Below the pieces are notes generated by a model, which did not search any database, was not told where the DNA came from, and worked only from the letters and a program-made list of their open reading frames with translations. DNA of 64,000 nucleotides from Moringa oleifera (Eukaryota; Streptophyta; Magnoliopsida; Brassicales; Moringaceae). Numbering within the stretch: the stretch's first letter is position 1; each line of letters begins with the position of its first letter. Positions 1 to 11,753 of the stretch are shown here, piece after piece. A program made the position numbers and the translations under genes. The DNA lies in the NCBI GenBank assembly GCA_021397835.1, contig JAJFZO010000229.1, positions 6,255,001 through 6,319,000 on the forward strand. The letters run 5' to 3'.

Positions 1-99
1 GGCTCCTGAGCATTCATCAGATGAAGCATGCATCTCGTCTACATGTGTCTGACTCTTTTGTCATATTTTACTTATAGTATGTTGTCAGGTTATCATAAA

Positions 100-400
100 T
101 GCATTAGCATGTATGCCAAATATTCATCCATTCAGAAAAATGGTGAGAAATTCTATGCTTTCATCCATTAGAGTATTTTCATTAGTGCATTGCGAAATTG
201 TTTTTTGGATTTGCCCCATTAGGGTCTCTATAATCATACGCATGCATTGTCGACCATTTTTCATGGGCATTATATTTATAACCCATTGAGGGTATTTGGC
301 CTCCATAAATCCCACATCTAGCAACTTCTTGACCTTTTCTTTGATTTTCAATAAAAAATTTGGTTTTGTTCTTCTTAGTCTTTATTGCATGGGACGAGAA
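100..400 (-). pseudogene. Ty3/Gypsy-type reverse transcriptase remnant
   Basis: Read on the minus strand from about 400 downwards, the translation follows the N-terminal end of a Gypsy reverse transcriptase. It runs LRRTKPNFLLKIKEKVKKLL, then DVGFMEAKYPQWVINIMPM. A +/-1 shift then gives DYRDPNGANPKNNF, which corresponds to the usual DYRDLNKATPKDDFPLP block. A further weak match to the following LVD...FMDG region runs to about 100. At least one frameshift and several stop codons break it, so it cannot be functional. No integrase, RNase H or protease was recognised beside it, and no LTR pair could be delimited. Known of the family: this block precedes the catalytic YxDD motif, which is not present here. 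Confidence 0.8.
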
Positions 401-421
401 TCCAACTTTGTGTTTCATCAT

Positions 422-2531
422 GTTATCTTCATGTCCTTATCACTTCTCAAATTGATAATTTTTGTGAAAACAATATTTTATGATTCTTAATGTTTATAAT
501 ATAAAATTTTAATCTTGGCTCAGTTGTTCAAAACAAAGCCAAATGGACATGGATGTACTCTTGAACTTTTGATCATCTTCTTGTACCTCTCTTATGTTTA
601 TTATCATTTTAGAGAAGATTTGTGCACTAATAGCCTTATTTGATACATAAAAACTAGTAGATCGAAAAACTAATATAAAGATATATTATGCATTTTTTAT
701 TTCTCTTTCTCTGTCGCTCTTTTTCTTATTGGCCCTTATTGGTTAATAGCATAGGTTTATCTCTCCTTATGTTCCAAAATTCCTAGGGTGCGTAATCCTC
801 TGCAACTCTTTTCCTAATGCCATCTTTTCTTTTTCTAAACTCTGACTAATCTATGATCCTACATGCACTAGCATAGGATGATTCCCTATATCCCTATTAG
901 GTTTCAAATTCCAAAACCCCATTATTAACTCGGGATTGCACTTTGTGTTTGGATACTATACAATTCTTATTGTTTATGCCATGTTGCCCTACTTGTCAGA
1001 TACAACAATTTTTAGGGTCGTACTTATGGGGAAACAGTGGCTAAAGGGGCTTAACAAAAGCAGGAGCTATTAGCCTACCTTTCAATAATTGAGATATAAT
1101 TCTAGGTAGGTCACTTTGATAGGTCTTATAAAAGTTCTCTTGTGTTGATTATGATAGCATGATTTTGGGGACTACCTTAGTTGAAGGACAATATGTTAAT
1201 GTTAAACGCATTAAATTTATGAATAGGGATAGTGCGTGAAGGCTTTTAGTAGATATTGATATGGGAGGTTGTTATCACAATTGGGGTTTTGTTCGAGAAA
1301 ACTCTCAACTTGAAAATGATTGGAGTTATCACCAATCTTTTTAAAGTTGACATTAACCACCAATAAAAAAGTAAACTGGTCTTTTTATATTTTCAAAGAA
1401 AATGAATTTGAAAGTTAGTTACATACATGAAAAGATTAATATTTCTGCAAAGTCCAAAATTAGGTCAAAATGGGTGAGGTTTCTTAAAATTATCTTTAAC
1501 TCATTATGCATATAATATGGGCATTCTTGAAAAAGGTTGGAACTTCCCCATTGCTCTGCTTCAACCTTTTATGAAAAAAAAAATATTTTAGAGGATTAAA
1601 AACCTCACCATTATTCAGTCTTTAATCTTTAAATTCAGATTACATGATCATATATCAAAAATGGCTTAAGATTCTTCATGTAGGCAAAAAGGAAAATCAT
1701 TTGCATACCAAAAGGAATACCCTTCAATTTTATTTTCCATTACTATTTTCTAAAAAACGTGACATTTCTATTCCCATTCTACTATGCATTAACAAGTATA
1801 AGATCCTTCCCCAATTATAGCCTTAAATTGAAAACAACATAGAGGTATACCAGCATCAAAAAAGCTATTCCATGGATTGATTATAACCGATGTGAGTTAT
1901 CAATTTAATATTTCATTAGCCTCACATGATAGATACATAGAATTGATGAGGCTAATCAACACTCACATAATTTCTTCTCAACCTTTTTATTCAAAATTAA
2001 ATAATCACATTACATATTCAAAAACTAAATAGAAGGAAAGAGTGAAATACCTTTCATAGTATTCTAAGAATCCAAATTGCTATCCTCGCTGGTTCTTTCC
2101 ACATTCTGGAATAAGAGTCTTCTTGGATTTAGTATTCAAGCCTACCAAGAAACTTAAAAGAGTTTTCTGTCTAATTTCTATTTCTAAATGCCTAGAGATA
2201 GAGATAGAAAGGGAGGGCAGAGAGCTTTTGAAAGATTGTAATTCTTTCGAATCTTTACTGATGATTGTTAATTCCTTTGTTCTGGATGGGCATTTCCTAT
2301 ATGAAGGAAAAATCTGGTGTACTTTATGTATCACAATGAGCACTTGTACCTTGTGCATCGCTTGTTATCTCCCATAAGCTATTCCTTTCAAGTCTTATTG
2401 TGCATCTTTGTGTTTCTTCGCCGGTAATTCCACTAGTATGCACTACTTATTCCTTCATTGGCCTTTGTTTCATGTGTGATTCCTTCACCAATCATTCCTT
2501 GGCTGAGATTCCTATGTTAGGCCTGTCTTTG
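422..2531. other. No gene recognised; probable retroelement debris
   Basis: No coding region, RNA gene or clear repeat could be supported here. The short open frames at 2080-2377 overlap each other on opposite strands and have no recognisable composition. The position next to a reverse transcriptase remnant suggests old retroelement sequence, but this is inference only. Confidence 0.4.
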
Positions 2532-2600
2532 CTAGTTATCCTCTATTAGGTATTCCTTGGCTTTCCTAGTTATCCTCCATCAGGTATTCCTTGGCTTTCC
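2532..2600. repeat. 34-bp direct repeat, two copies
   Basis: Two adjacent copies begin with CTAGTTATCCTC and end with TATTCCTTGGCTTTCC, at 2532-2565 and 2566-2600, with two or three mismatches. The words ATTCCTTGGCT and GGTATTCC also occur once or twice more nearby (2490-2640), so the segment appears to have grown by local duplication. Function unknown. Confidence 0.75.
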
Positions 2601-3186
2601 CTCAATGAAGTTGATCATTCATCTGGTATTCCATCATCTTTCGGGTATACCCTTAATGTGTCCGAAATCTTTACTCGATTCTCTTGGAATACCCCAGGTT
2701 GACTCATTTTAAAGCCAAAATCGTCTTGTAGTAAGTGTCTCTACTTACGAAAAGGCATCAGAATAACCATAAAAGCATATCCTCACTTAATCTCCCCTCA
2801 TTTATATATCGAACTACAAGATTCTCCTGGAAATTTCCCTTGGAATAATAACCCTCATTGAACTAGTGTTTAAAACACCATTCCTTCGAAATACCCAAAG
2901 GCTTTTCTCCCCCTAAACCACTTTGAAGCCATGTCTTCCATAATCTTCCTTTAAGATGGTATACTAAGATTATTTCAAAGGGGTACCTTTTAATTGTATA
3001 TCCTCTTTGCTTTTCTCTTTTTTATCGGATAATTATCTCAAGGCAAAATTAGGCACATGAATTCAAACCTTTCATCATTGGGCTTATTGTTTTTCCATTC
3101 AACAGATCCTTAGGAATAATGCAAGCTTTCCCAACCGGCGACTTTGAAATTAAAAATTAAATGAAAGCAGACTCAGCACACATTCG
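2601..3186. other. No gene recognised
   Basis: Ordinary-composition intergenic sequence with no open frame, tRNA-like fold or repeat that I could support. Confidence 0.4.
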
Positions 3187-3645
3187 ACGGACTTGGTGGG
3201 TAAGCTGAAAGGGATCGGACCTATCGCACATATGGCACTCCCAATAGTAGACTGGAAACTAAACAAAATCAGACCTATTGTACATCTCGCGAACCCAATG
3301 AGTAAGCTGAACAATATCGGATTTACTGCACATAGGTAAATCTGATGAGTAGACTAAAATGAAATCAGTTCTATTGCGCATCTGGTGGATCCGATGGGTA
3401 AATTTAACAAGGTCGGACCTATCGCACATGCGACGAACCCGATAAGTGGACTGAAATCTAAATGAAATTAGACCTATTGCCCAGTTCACAGACCTGATAG
3501 ATAAACTAAACAAGATTGGATCTATTGCACATACGACGAACCTGATGAGTAGACCGAAAACAAAATGAAATCAGAGTTATTGAACACCCGACGGATTTAA
3601 TGGGTAAATTAAACAAGATCAATCGCACATACGATGAACCCAAAG
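3187..3645. repeat. Minisatellite with alternating ~48/54-bp units (~102-bp higher order)
   Basis: Two related unit types alternate. Type A begins like CCCGATGGGTAAATTAAACA and starts near 3190, 3294, 3390, 3493 and 3597. Type B begins like CCTGATGAGTAGACTGAAA and starts near 3239, 3341, 3438 and 3541. All units share a core resembling ATCGGACCTATTGCACAT followed by a CGACGAA-like end. Same-type spacing is 96-104 bp, so the true period is about 102 bp with four to five copies. Both unit lengths are close to multiples of three, and the minus strand stays open through much of the array (3259-3513 and 3506-3919), giving repeated peptides such as VRRMCDRSDLVKFTHRIHQM. I see no start context or family match and treat those frames as a by-product. 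Confidence 0.85.
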
Positions 3646-4995
3646 AAATCTTTACTGTTGGTTTGGAAGACAGTTTTGATCTTGATGCAATTGTTAATTT
3701 TTTTTTAATGCTAAAAAGCCCTTCTTTTTTCATAAAGGTCATCTTTCTCTCCATTTTTGTCTTTTTCCACTTTTCCCATTTTTTTCCCTCTTTTTTGGAA
3801 CAAGATTGTTGATCATCTAACATTATAAATTCATATTGAATTTGTTCACTGTGAATGATTTTTAAAGCGAATTTAGAAATTTTATGAAGCTTTGAGAGTA
3901 TACTAATTACGTTAAACATTCCAATGCCATTTGTAATTTATCCCAGAGATATTGATCTTCCCCCAAATCTCTAGTGAATGCATTTAAAGCTACCATTGGG
4001 GACTGTTAAGCTGTGTCCACTCGGGTATGACCCTTTATTCTCACACTTGTAAATGTTACAACGTGGCTCGTGGGTAATGATAAAGAAAAGAACTAGTAAG
4101 AAGAAAATAATTCAAATTGGGAATATACTAATTGAACCATACTTGTCTAAGAAAATTAGTGACTTAATGAATATGAAACATTGTCTTAATAAGCTGAGTG
4201 CATGACCTTTCTTTTTTCCTTTTTTTTTTTGTTTTGTTTTTTTCTTATGATCTTTCCTTGTCATGCCAATTTCATATATCATTGGCTTTCTTAAGCAAAC
4301 TTTGATCATTCTCACTAAGAACACCTTAACATGACATCTTTTTTATGGCATTGGGTTGTTTGTTCTATGAATATCATTGGATGTGCTGGTGGATTTTGGG
4401 CTCTTGAATGAACAAGCGTATGAAGAGAGATCAGAGGCAAAAATTGTATGAAAAGAAAATGCATTAACAGTTGTCAAATCAAACGAAAGCAAGACATTAC
4501 AAAGCCCTAGAGATTACTAGCAATTAAGTTGCAAATCCTAGGCTGAATTTTGAAATCCTGCTCATTGTTGTTTCGTCTCTTTTACTATGTCTAACACATT
4601 TGCCGCCTTTGTCTCAATGATGTTGACCTGAGGCTGCCCGTGTATTAGGAACGGGTTACTCTCACGTTTATTGTGGTTCAACTTCAACTTTGAGAACCCA
4701 TGATTGGTTATTGATTGGACTTTGCAATTATGGGTAGTGAAGTTTTATATGTTATGTCCAATTCCCTCACTATGATAGACATGTCACCTGAGAATCATAC
4801 CATTTAGGATATGAAGGCTATATCGGCTTCATGTATGCTGGGGCTATTAGTCATGCCTCCTAGAGTTGAGGAGATTATTTCAAAATTTAAGATATTAAAT
4901 TATCTTGCACAATTAACATGGTATTTTTTATGGTAAATATATTATGAATTTTAAAAAATAAATTAAAGTTTTAAATTTATAATTGTCTAAAACAT
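3646..4995. other. No gene recognised
   Basis: Mixed-composition sequence with poly-T runs (about 3700-3800 and 4205-4240). Nothing here could be assigned to a family. It lies between the minisatellite and the hairpin repeats and is probably part of the same transposon-rich block. Confidence 0.4.
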
Positions 4996-5244
4996 TTGCT
5001 ACGACAAAGTTTCCATGGCAATTGTACGTAAAAGATTGCCATAAAATTTTTTGTGAAAATTGTATTATCATTGCATAAATTAATTAAAAAGTTAAATTAA
5101 ATATTCTCTTAAAATATTTCCATGAAAAAACAACCATGACAAATATGCAAAAAATTTATCATTGCTATTGCATTATAATTTTAAAAAATCAAAAAAATTA
5201 AATTTATTATCACTTATTGTCATGGATAATTTTCGTGGCAAATA
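4996..5244. repeat. Three short hairpin repeats, transposon-subterminal-like
   Basis: Three diverged copies of an imperfect inverted repeat occur at 4996-5022, about 5117-5147 and 5214-5244. They are built on TTTCCATGGCAA / TTTTCGTGGCAA and a partial complement such as TTGTCATGGA. After copies one and three a similar tail follows (GTAAAAGATTGCCAT, ATAAAAGATTATTACT). Clustered inverted GGCAA-type motifs are typical of subterminal regions of some DNA transposons, but no transposase or terminal repeat was identified. Confidence 0.5.
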
Positions 5245-5775
5245 TCTATAAAAGATTATTACTGTATTTTTTTTAACAATTTACATTATTAATTAAAATA
5301 AAAATTATGGTAAATCTTCATCAAAAGTTCCTTAACATTAAATAAGGAAACAACAAATTAATATCCAAACGTTCACCATACAATTAAGAAGAAAGGGTCA
5401 GAGACCTTCAAAAGGCAAGTGGCATCAAAGGTGAAAAAGACAAAGAGATGAACTGCTCAAAACAATACAGGATCTGGAGCGAGAAAACCCCAAATTGAAA
5501 AAACAGATATAAATGGATCAAGAAATAGTGGAAGACTTACTTAAAGAAAAGAAGATAAAAAGAGAAAGAACATTAAAATTAAATTAATCATTTGATGAAG
5601 AAATTTGATCGAGAAAGAAATATTTAAATGTGTTGCATGCATGATAAGGAGAAAATAAGGACTAAACCTAAAAAGTGGTTGTTGAAAATAGAGTTTTGGA
5701 AAGAAAAAATAGGTAAGACGAGGCAATACCTAGTCACCAAACAATACCATAGCCGATGAAGAAGCCTTACAGACT

Positions 5776-6440
5776 GAGATGGAAGATCAAATGTCAAGGA
5801 TTGAAATGTTGAAGAAAGCTCAAGCTAATATGCAAAGCTAGTTAGCCTAAGCCCAAGGCCTCATGCATGAAAGTAAAAACATCATTAAGAGTTATAGGCA
5901 AAGCATGATTAGTTCTGGCAAATGATGTCTTCCGTAAGCCAATTAATAAAAGGGAAAGGGCCAGCTGAGCCCGAAGTCTGGGAGAGAGCCTCTAGCAAAG
6001 AGACCTTTATGGCTTAGCCAACTAGCCCTATGGTCGGAGTGGAATCTAGGAATGTACCCTTTGCAAGAACGGTCCATGACCATTTTTATGGTCAGGAGGT
6101 AAGCAACAAAGGCAGCAAGTCTGCTAAGCCAATCCATGTCCTAGATTTTGAGGATCTAATAGAAACAGAAAATTTAGGACTGAAAAGCATAATTAATCAA
6201 GAATTATGGTCATTTTCTAATAGAGAAAGTGAGAGAATTCCAATTAGCTAGAGAGTGTGCAAAAATAGATATATTAGACATGAGCTTAATGTCGGGTTTG
6301 GTGTTACCATTAAAATGTAAGGTGCTTGAATTTGATCAATATGATTGTCACAACCATGTTTTCGATGAACTTCAAAGTGAAAATTCATTTTCGTTCTCCA
6401 AACTCATTTTAGTCGACTTGAAAATAAAAAAGAAATAGAG
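5776..6440 (+). pseudogene. Gypsy-type gag remnant
   Basis: The + strand reads as a coiled-coil-like stretch (EMEDQMSRIEMLKKAQANMQ and following). A linker open from 6030 follows, including SPMVGVESRNVPFARTVHDH. After a frame change near 6230 comes a block ending VLPLKCKVLEFDQYD. The last block corresponds to the gag region of plant Gypsy elements that usually reads VIPPKFKVPEFEKYKG. In-frame stops occur near 5840, 5925, 6015 and 6249. Gag would assemble the virus-like particle of the element; here it is broken. It lies on the strand opposite the reverse transcriptase fragment at 100-400, so the two probably belong to different insertions. Confidence 0.6.
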
Positions 6441-7770
6441 TCATTATCTATCTTTTTTATGATGCGATTAACTACCAATTTTGCTTTTAAAAATCTTTTT
6501 TTTATTTAAGAAAACTCAAAACAAAGTAAAATCAAATAAGTTATTGGTCTACTTCATTAGAAAAATTGAGATTGAGAGTCAACTATACATGAGGAAGTGC
6601 TAGCACCCCCACAAATGCTTGAAGCTTGGTACTAGTTAAATCAAATGATCTTTAATGATTAAATTGATTTCAATTTCATATTAATCCTGCATCTTGCTAA
6701 ATTAGTTTATATAAATATATATACATTAATTTTAAGATTAGATTAAATCTCAATCTATATAAATTTTAGAGAACACCATGAACTAGTTAACACAAGACCT
6801 AATTGATTATCATAAAATTTTTTATTTTTTAATGATGAAATTTTGGAATTAATCAAAACTAATCCTTAGTTCCAAAACTAAATACATTTTATTTGAAGAA
6901 TTAGAACACAATTAATATTGTGCTTTAAACTTTTTAAATTCAATTTCGAAGACATGATGCATATCAAATCACGAAGTGTGCAAAACCTCAATAAATGAAA
7001 CAATAATTAAAGATTAACAAGAACATCATCAAGAAATAAACGTGAATTCATAACACATTAAGAATTGGTATAATTTTTGATCCTTTAGATATACTAATTT
7101 CTTTCATCTCGAAATTGTAACACAGTACAAGTAGTTCAACCAGTTGTAAATAAATATGAAGAAGTATTCTTACAATTAAATCTTGAAATATCTTATGCTT
7201 AACTATTCATGACTTAGCATAGTCTAAATTCTTAAAGGTCGAGATTGTGTTTGTCATGGAAGACCCAATGAATGATCGAGAGTTTGTCCACGATGAGACC
7301 TTAATACAATTAGATCTAAGATAAAAAATTTAGTCCAGATTAGTTTTTGCTGAATGACTCGATAAGTGATCAGGAGTCGGCTCATGTTAAGGAAAGCCCA
7401 ACTGACCCTAATGAGAGATTAGGACGGATGTAGGTTAAACATATCACATCTCTAATACCCAGTTAGTATTCTACTAAATCATCTTTGAAAGGTCTTTTTT
7501 GACACATTTATTTTCATAGGCCTCAACTCATGATTAGTCTTGGCCTAACGATGAAGAAAGGTAACATATTTAGTGTGTTTTCCCTTTGATTTTTCTAACA
7601 AAATGGTTGTCAAAGCATTTCAAAAAATTCCTTTGCTCTTTCACCTTGCTTTCCGTGCAACCAAACTCCTCAAGCTTCTTCTTCAACAAAACTAGAGCTC
7701 TGAGCTTTCATATGCGTCATTGTTGATCCTTTAAGTGAGTTCTTAATTCTTTTCTATTTATCTTTTCTTT
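6441..7770. other. No gene recognised; may include retroelement flank
   Basis: AT-rich sequence without a supported gene. The last few hundred bases immediately precede the start of the decayed transposon protein and could be its 5' flank or LTR, but I could not define repeat ends. Confidence 0.35.
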
Positions 7771-7774
7771 CAAA

Positions 7775-8592
7775 ATGATGGTCAAAAATGTAGGTCCTTC
7801 TATCTATATTGTTGAAGACTTGAAATGGGTCAAAATTAATTTCTCTATCCCAAAATATATGGCATTAGAGGTCCCTTCCCCTATTGACTAATTATGGACC
7901 TCTCATGGAGGTTAGGTGATAATCTTTAAGGATAGCCTTAAAAGAGGCCAAGATTTGCCCATCCACCCCTTCTTCCAGAATGTTTGTAAGTAATTTAGGA
8001 TTTCTTCCTCCCAGCTCATGCCTAATTCTTGGCATTGTTTGCTTGCTTTCTCAAAATTTTGTCCATGAACTATGTAGATCTTTTTCTAGTCTTTTTTGCC
8101 AAGTTCTTCTAATTAAAGGCCAATAAGGATGATAAAAACTCATAATTCAAATGCCACCATTTCGTCAACATTAGCTCAAAGTTCTTTTCCAAAGGCCTTC
8201 TGTTCAACAATAAGGGTTGGATAAAAAAAATACGTTGGTCCTCTTGGCCTAAATGTACCCACATCTCAACACGTGAACTGAACCATCCAAGAAAGTCCAT
8301 AATAAAAACGTCCACCTTAAGCATACATTGGTCTTCAAGTCCCTCTATGATCAGAGAGGCATCGATAGTTTTAAAAAACATATTAATAGTGATAGGATAT
8401 CAATGGTTAGAGCCATTAGCTCTTGGTATAAAACCTTTAGATTTTATAAGACCTCCAAATCTATTGATAAAGTGTCAAGATCAAGTATTAAGGAAGAACC
8501 TAACTTCTCTTTTTCAAAAAACCCTGAAGTTCATAATTCTGGAGCTGAACCCTATCCTATTCCCAAAAAAAAAAAAAGGTCAACCTCAATGA
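7775..8592 (+). pseudogene. Putative gypsy-type transposon protein (Transposase_28-like), decayed
   Basis: From an ATG at 7775 one frame continues to about 8070, interrupted only by stops at 7889, 7913 and 7991. It reads KWVKINFSIPKYMALEVPSP, then VIIFKDSLKRGQDLPIHPFF and QLMPNSWHCLLAF. This order follows the plant gag-like 'putative gypsy type transposon' family: a ...VPLSVPDY...P start, then ...FKDSLKAGLRLPLHPFF..., then ...QLAPNSWR.... A frame-shifted continuation at about 8170-8592 includes FSKGLLFNNKGWIKKI, which matches the family's later SSNKGWKSRFFFV-type segment. Known: these proteins sit in large plant retroelements and their role is poorly defined. The copy is clearly non-functional. 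Confidence 0.65.
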
Positions 8593-9415
8593 GGGGTAAG
8601 TAGCCAACCAAATTTCTTCACTATGTCTTATGCCCAAAGAAGGTATCCTCGATGTGGAGTAGGCAATCCTTCTACTCTCTTCACCCAGTTCTTCCCGATG
8701 AATGGGTTCAACCTGATGAGAGATTAGAGCCTCAAAATCCAAATCCCCCATCTTTCATGTGGCTTGCAAAGTTGATGCCACATTAGGTCTTAATCCTTTT
8801 TTTTTTTGCATAATTTTTTGTTTTTTTATTCATTTCTAATTATATCTCTTTTATTGTTTTGAAACCTTAACAAAATAGGTCTACAATGTGTTATTTCTTA
8901 AGTCATTGAGGACTAATTATAGGAGGCAATGGACATGGCCTTGGGTAGGGTTAGTAGAAAATTCAATCCTCATAGACTACCTCGAAAAAGAAAGTGGCCA
9001 GAGCTAGCCCAAAAAGCGATGCCCTTATCGCAAAGAAAGGGAAGATAGTAGCTATTGCTTCCCTAACCATTGGAAGAAAAGTGCAAAACAAGGAAGTACT
9101 TAAGGGATCAGTGCTTGATGGACGCGTTAGAGGTGCCTTTAGATGAGTTAATGCGTTTGGAGGAGATGTTTACGTCAGAGTGGAATATCTCGACTAAGGG
9201 CTCCTTGGACCAATCAAGCCCAGTCTAAGAGTCATTGCTGAAAGTTTGTTCCCCCCCGAGACATGAGGTAGTTAAAAGAGGAGAACAACAATGTTTTCTT
9301 GGACTCAATGATGCTTTACTTTGTATCTGCTCTTTTTTACTCTTTTACTTTTTGGAAGAAATAACTACAAGCTTTTTAACTTAGGTTTCCTTTCTATTTG
9401 TAGTTTACTTGAAGA

Positions 9416-9670
9416 ATGGCTGTACTCATCAACAAGTACATCCATACCAGCACCGTCTTTTACCACTTCATGACAGAGGTTGAAATCATTAACGAGTCTA
9501 CTATTGACACCGTCAATAAAGTCCATGCCTACACAACTGAGATCAAGAGGGTAAAAGGTCTTCTAGTCAATATAGAGGTAAAAGTGGACGAGATGAAGTT
9601 GAGGCTGGTCCAAGTAGAGGCTAATGTCGAAGCCAAGATAAGCCACACAAAGAATGAGCTTGTAACATAA
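9416..9670 (+). pseudogene. Coiled-coil tail of the same transposon protein (probable)
   Basis: An 84-residue open frame starts with M-A-V-L-I-N-K. Its second half is a heptad-rich coiled coil (VKGLLVNIEVKVDEMKLRLV, then QVEANVEAKISHTKNEL). The upstream sequence at 8940-9300 is basic and low in structure when read in any + frame. A charged linker followed by a coiled coil is the usual C-terminal layout of plant gag-like transposon proteins, so I place it with the remnant at 7775-8592. It could also be an unrelated chance frame. Confidence 0.4.
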
Positions 9671-11578
9671 CATCTCAAGGAGATGAAAATAGCTCGAAAG
9701 GAAGCTTGATCTTGCGCCATAAACGAATTTTAGATGACAAATGCATATCAAGTTGAGATCGAGGAATATGCTTTCAGACTCTACTGGCTGATCAAAAGGT
9801 GAACTATGGAGGAAATCTAAGATCGGTACCTTGACTTGAATTTGTCATGAGTGTAGGAAGCCCTTCTAACTAAAGTCTCAATAGTCATTTCTAAAGATTT
9901 ACAATGTGGCTGAGAGGTTTGTGGATGAGGGGACATCGACTGCCTCTCTTGAAAGCTAAACTTCAACCACATCTTGGGCTCCCAATGTGGCTAAGGCTAC
10001 AACCTAACATAGACCTTAGATTTTGTACTTTTCCTTTGTCTTTTTTTTTTCTTTTTCTTCTTATGATGTACAACTTTTCTTCCAATCAATTAAATTTACA
10101 TTTTCTAAACATCCAAGTCTCTCTTTGTACTTAGAAATTCTTGAGATGATTATTACTATCTTGAAAACCATAATAAGTACCTTAAATCAACTCTAAATGA
10201 AAAAGACCCGATGAGGCATGACATGGCCTTAGTCTCAAATTGTTTAAGGCATTGACCCCAATAAGAACACTTGAACCAGTGTGAACAAATCAACTTCAAG
10301 TTTCCCAAGTCATTGACCGCGATGTGTCTTTTAGTATGAAAATCTTGAAATAAATAACCCAAAGAATAGCATTGAACTTTGTGATTTGATTCCATAATGT
10401 AGGCCCTACCTTTGAATTTAATGAGTCCATCCAAAATGATTCTTGGGCAAGAAATTTAATGTACATATGACTTTTACTTGTGCAATTATCTCAATATCTT
10501 TTTCAAACGTTATCAAAAGAAACAAAATATTTGTTTTTTTTTTTACATTAAATTTAGTAAAAACATATGATTAAAGAAAATAATTATAACAAATATTTTA
10601 TTTCTCATGATAATTATTTCTTATAAGATAATACTAACTTAGGCATTAGAGCCTCCCTCAACTTTTCTGCAATCAATTTGCAAACTCCAACTAGTTAGAC
10701 CAATTTTAAGTATTAACACCTAGGTTTTAATCTCTCTCTAATCAAACGTTAACTTTTGAAACATATCTAAATAAGTATTGATTTATCAATATAAATCAAA
10801 TTGAACCTTATTAAAAAATTTTAAAATTTAAAATATTTAAATTGAACAAATTTTGACTTAAAATTTTTCATGGAGGTAAAAAAATATTTCAAATACCATT
10901 ACAAAATAATTCAAAAATTTTTTAATACTAAAAATATTTTTTAAGAAAATGTATACTATCAAAAATTTTGAAAATCCATAAAAAAATACTTATTAATTAA
11001 AAATTACTCAAATTTGAAGAATGAAATTTAAATAGAGTTTAGAATCTATTTAAATAACTTTTAGGTATTTTTAATAATGATAATATAATAATTTTTTATA
11101 ATAATTTTTGTCAATGTTTAATTTAGATAAAATTAATAAATAAAAATTTATTAAAAATGAATATTTACTCTTAGTTTAATTTACATAAAAATAAAAATAA
11201 AATTAATTCAATTTTTTTATATCTATTTTTTTGTGTTTTATGCGAAAATCAACTGTTATGAAGGGTATGAATGACTAATGTTACTTACTAAAGAATTAAG
11301 ATCAAGCATAAATTTATATTTGACAGTACATTTAGGGAATTGATAAAGATATTAAATTACACTTACTAACATGTCATTAATACTCCCAAAGCAAAATAAA
11401 ATGATTTTATTAGTTCACCTACTCATAGTAAAATGGAAAACTTTGGCAATAATGAAAATGGACATAATGGCTTCAAATTTGGATCCGTAAAGTTAGCTCC
11501 TCAACTGCCTAACATCTATTTTTTAAAAAAATAATAATAATTTGAAAATAATCCCCAGCAGCTGCAATTGCACCTCAA
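9671..11578. other. Intergenic, AT-rich; possible Gypsy LTR R/U5 trace
   Basis: No gene is supported. At about 10631-10690 the sequence ACTAACTTAGGCATTAGAGC followed by CTCCCTCAACTTTTCTGCA resembles the R/U5 boundary of plant Gypsy LTRs (ACTGACTTAGGCATCGGAG...TTTGCAG). No LTR ends or primer binding site could be fixed. 10800-11520 is very AT-rich and featureless. The minus frame at 10156-10434 is open for 92 codons but has no recognisable content. Confidence 0.35.
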
Positions 11579-11581
11579 ATT

Positions 11582-11753
11582 CACGTGATTATTTAGCAAT
11601 AAGCAAACCCTTAAAATATCCCACCATAAAAGGACTCCCCAATCTCCTACTTAAATCTCAAACCTTTCTCTTCGCCCCCATTTACTTTTCCCTTTCTCTC
11701 TCTCACTTTCTCTCCTATCACACAACCCAAACCATTTCTCTCTCTTTGGGCAT
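11582..11753 (+). promoter_or_regulatory. Core promoter and CT-rich leader of the GGCT-like gene
   Basis: A G-box (CACGTG, 11582-11587) lies about 40 bp upstream of a TATA-like CATAAAAGG (11625-11633). A long pyrimidine tract (CTTTCTCTCTCTCACTTTCT, about 11690-11750) then runs up to the ATG. TATA box plus Y-patch/CT-rich leader is a standard plant promoter layout. It suggests transcription starting near 11655-11665 and possible bZIP/bHLH control through the G-box. The order is seen directly; the start site and regulators are inferred. Confidence 0.5.

Noticed and set aside
10156..10434. 92-codon minus-strand frame
   Set aside because: No recognisable domain or start context, in a transposon-derived area.
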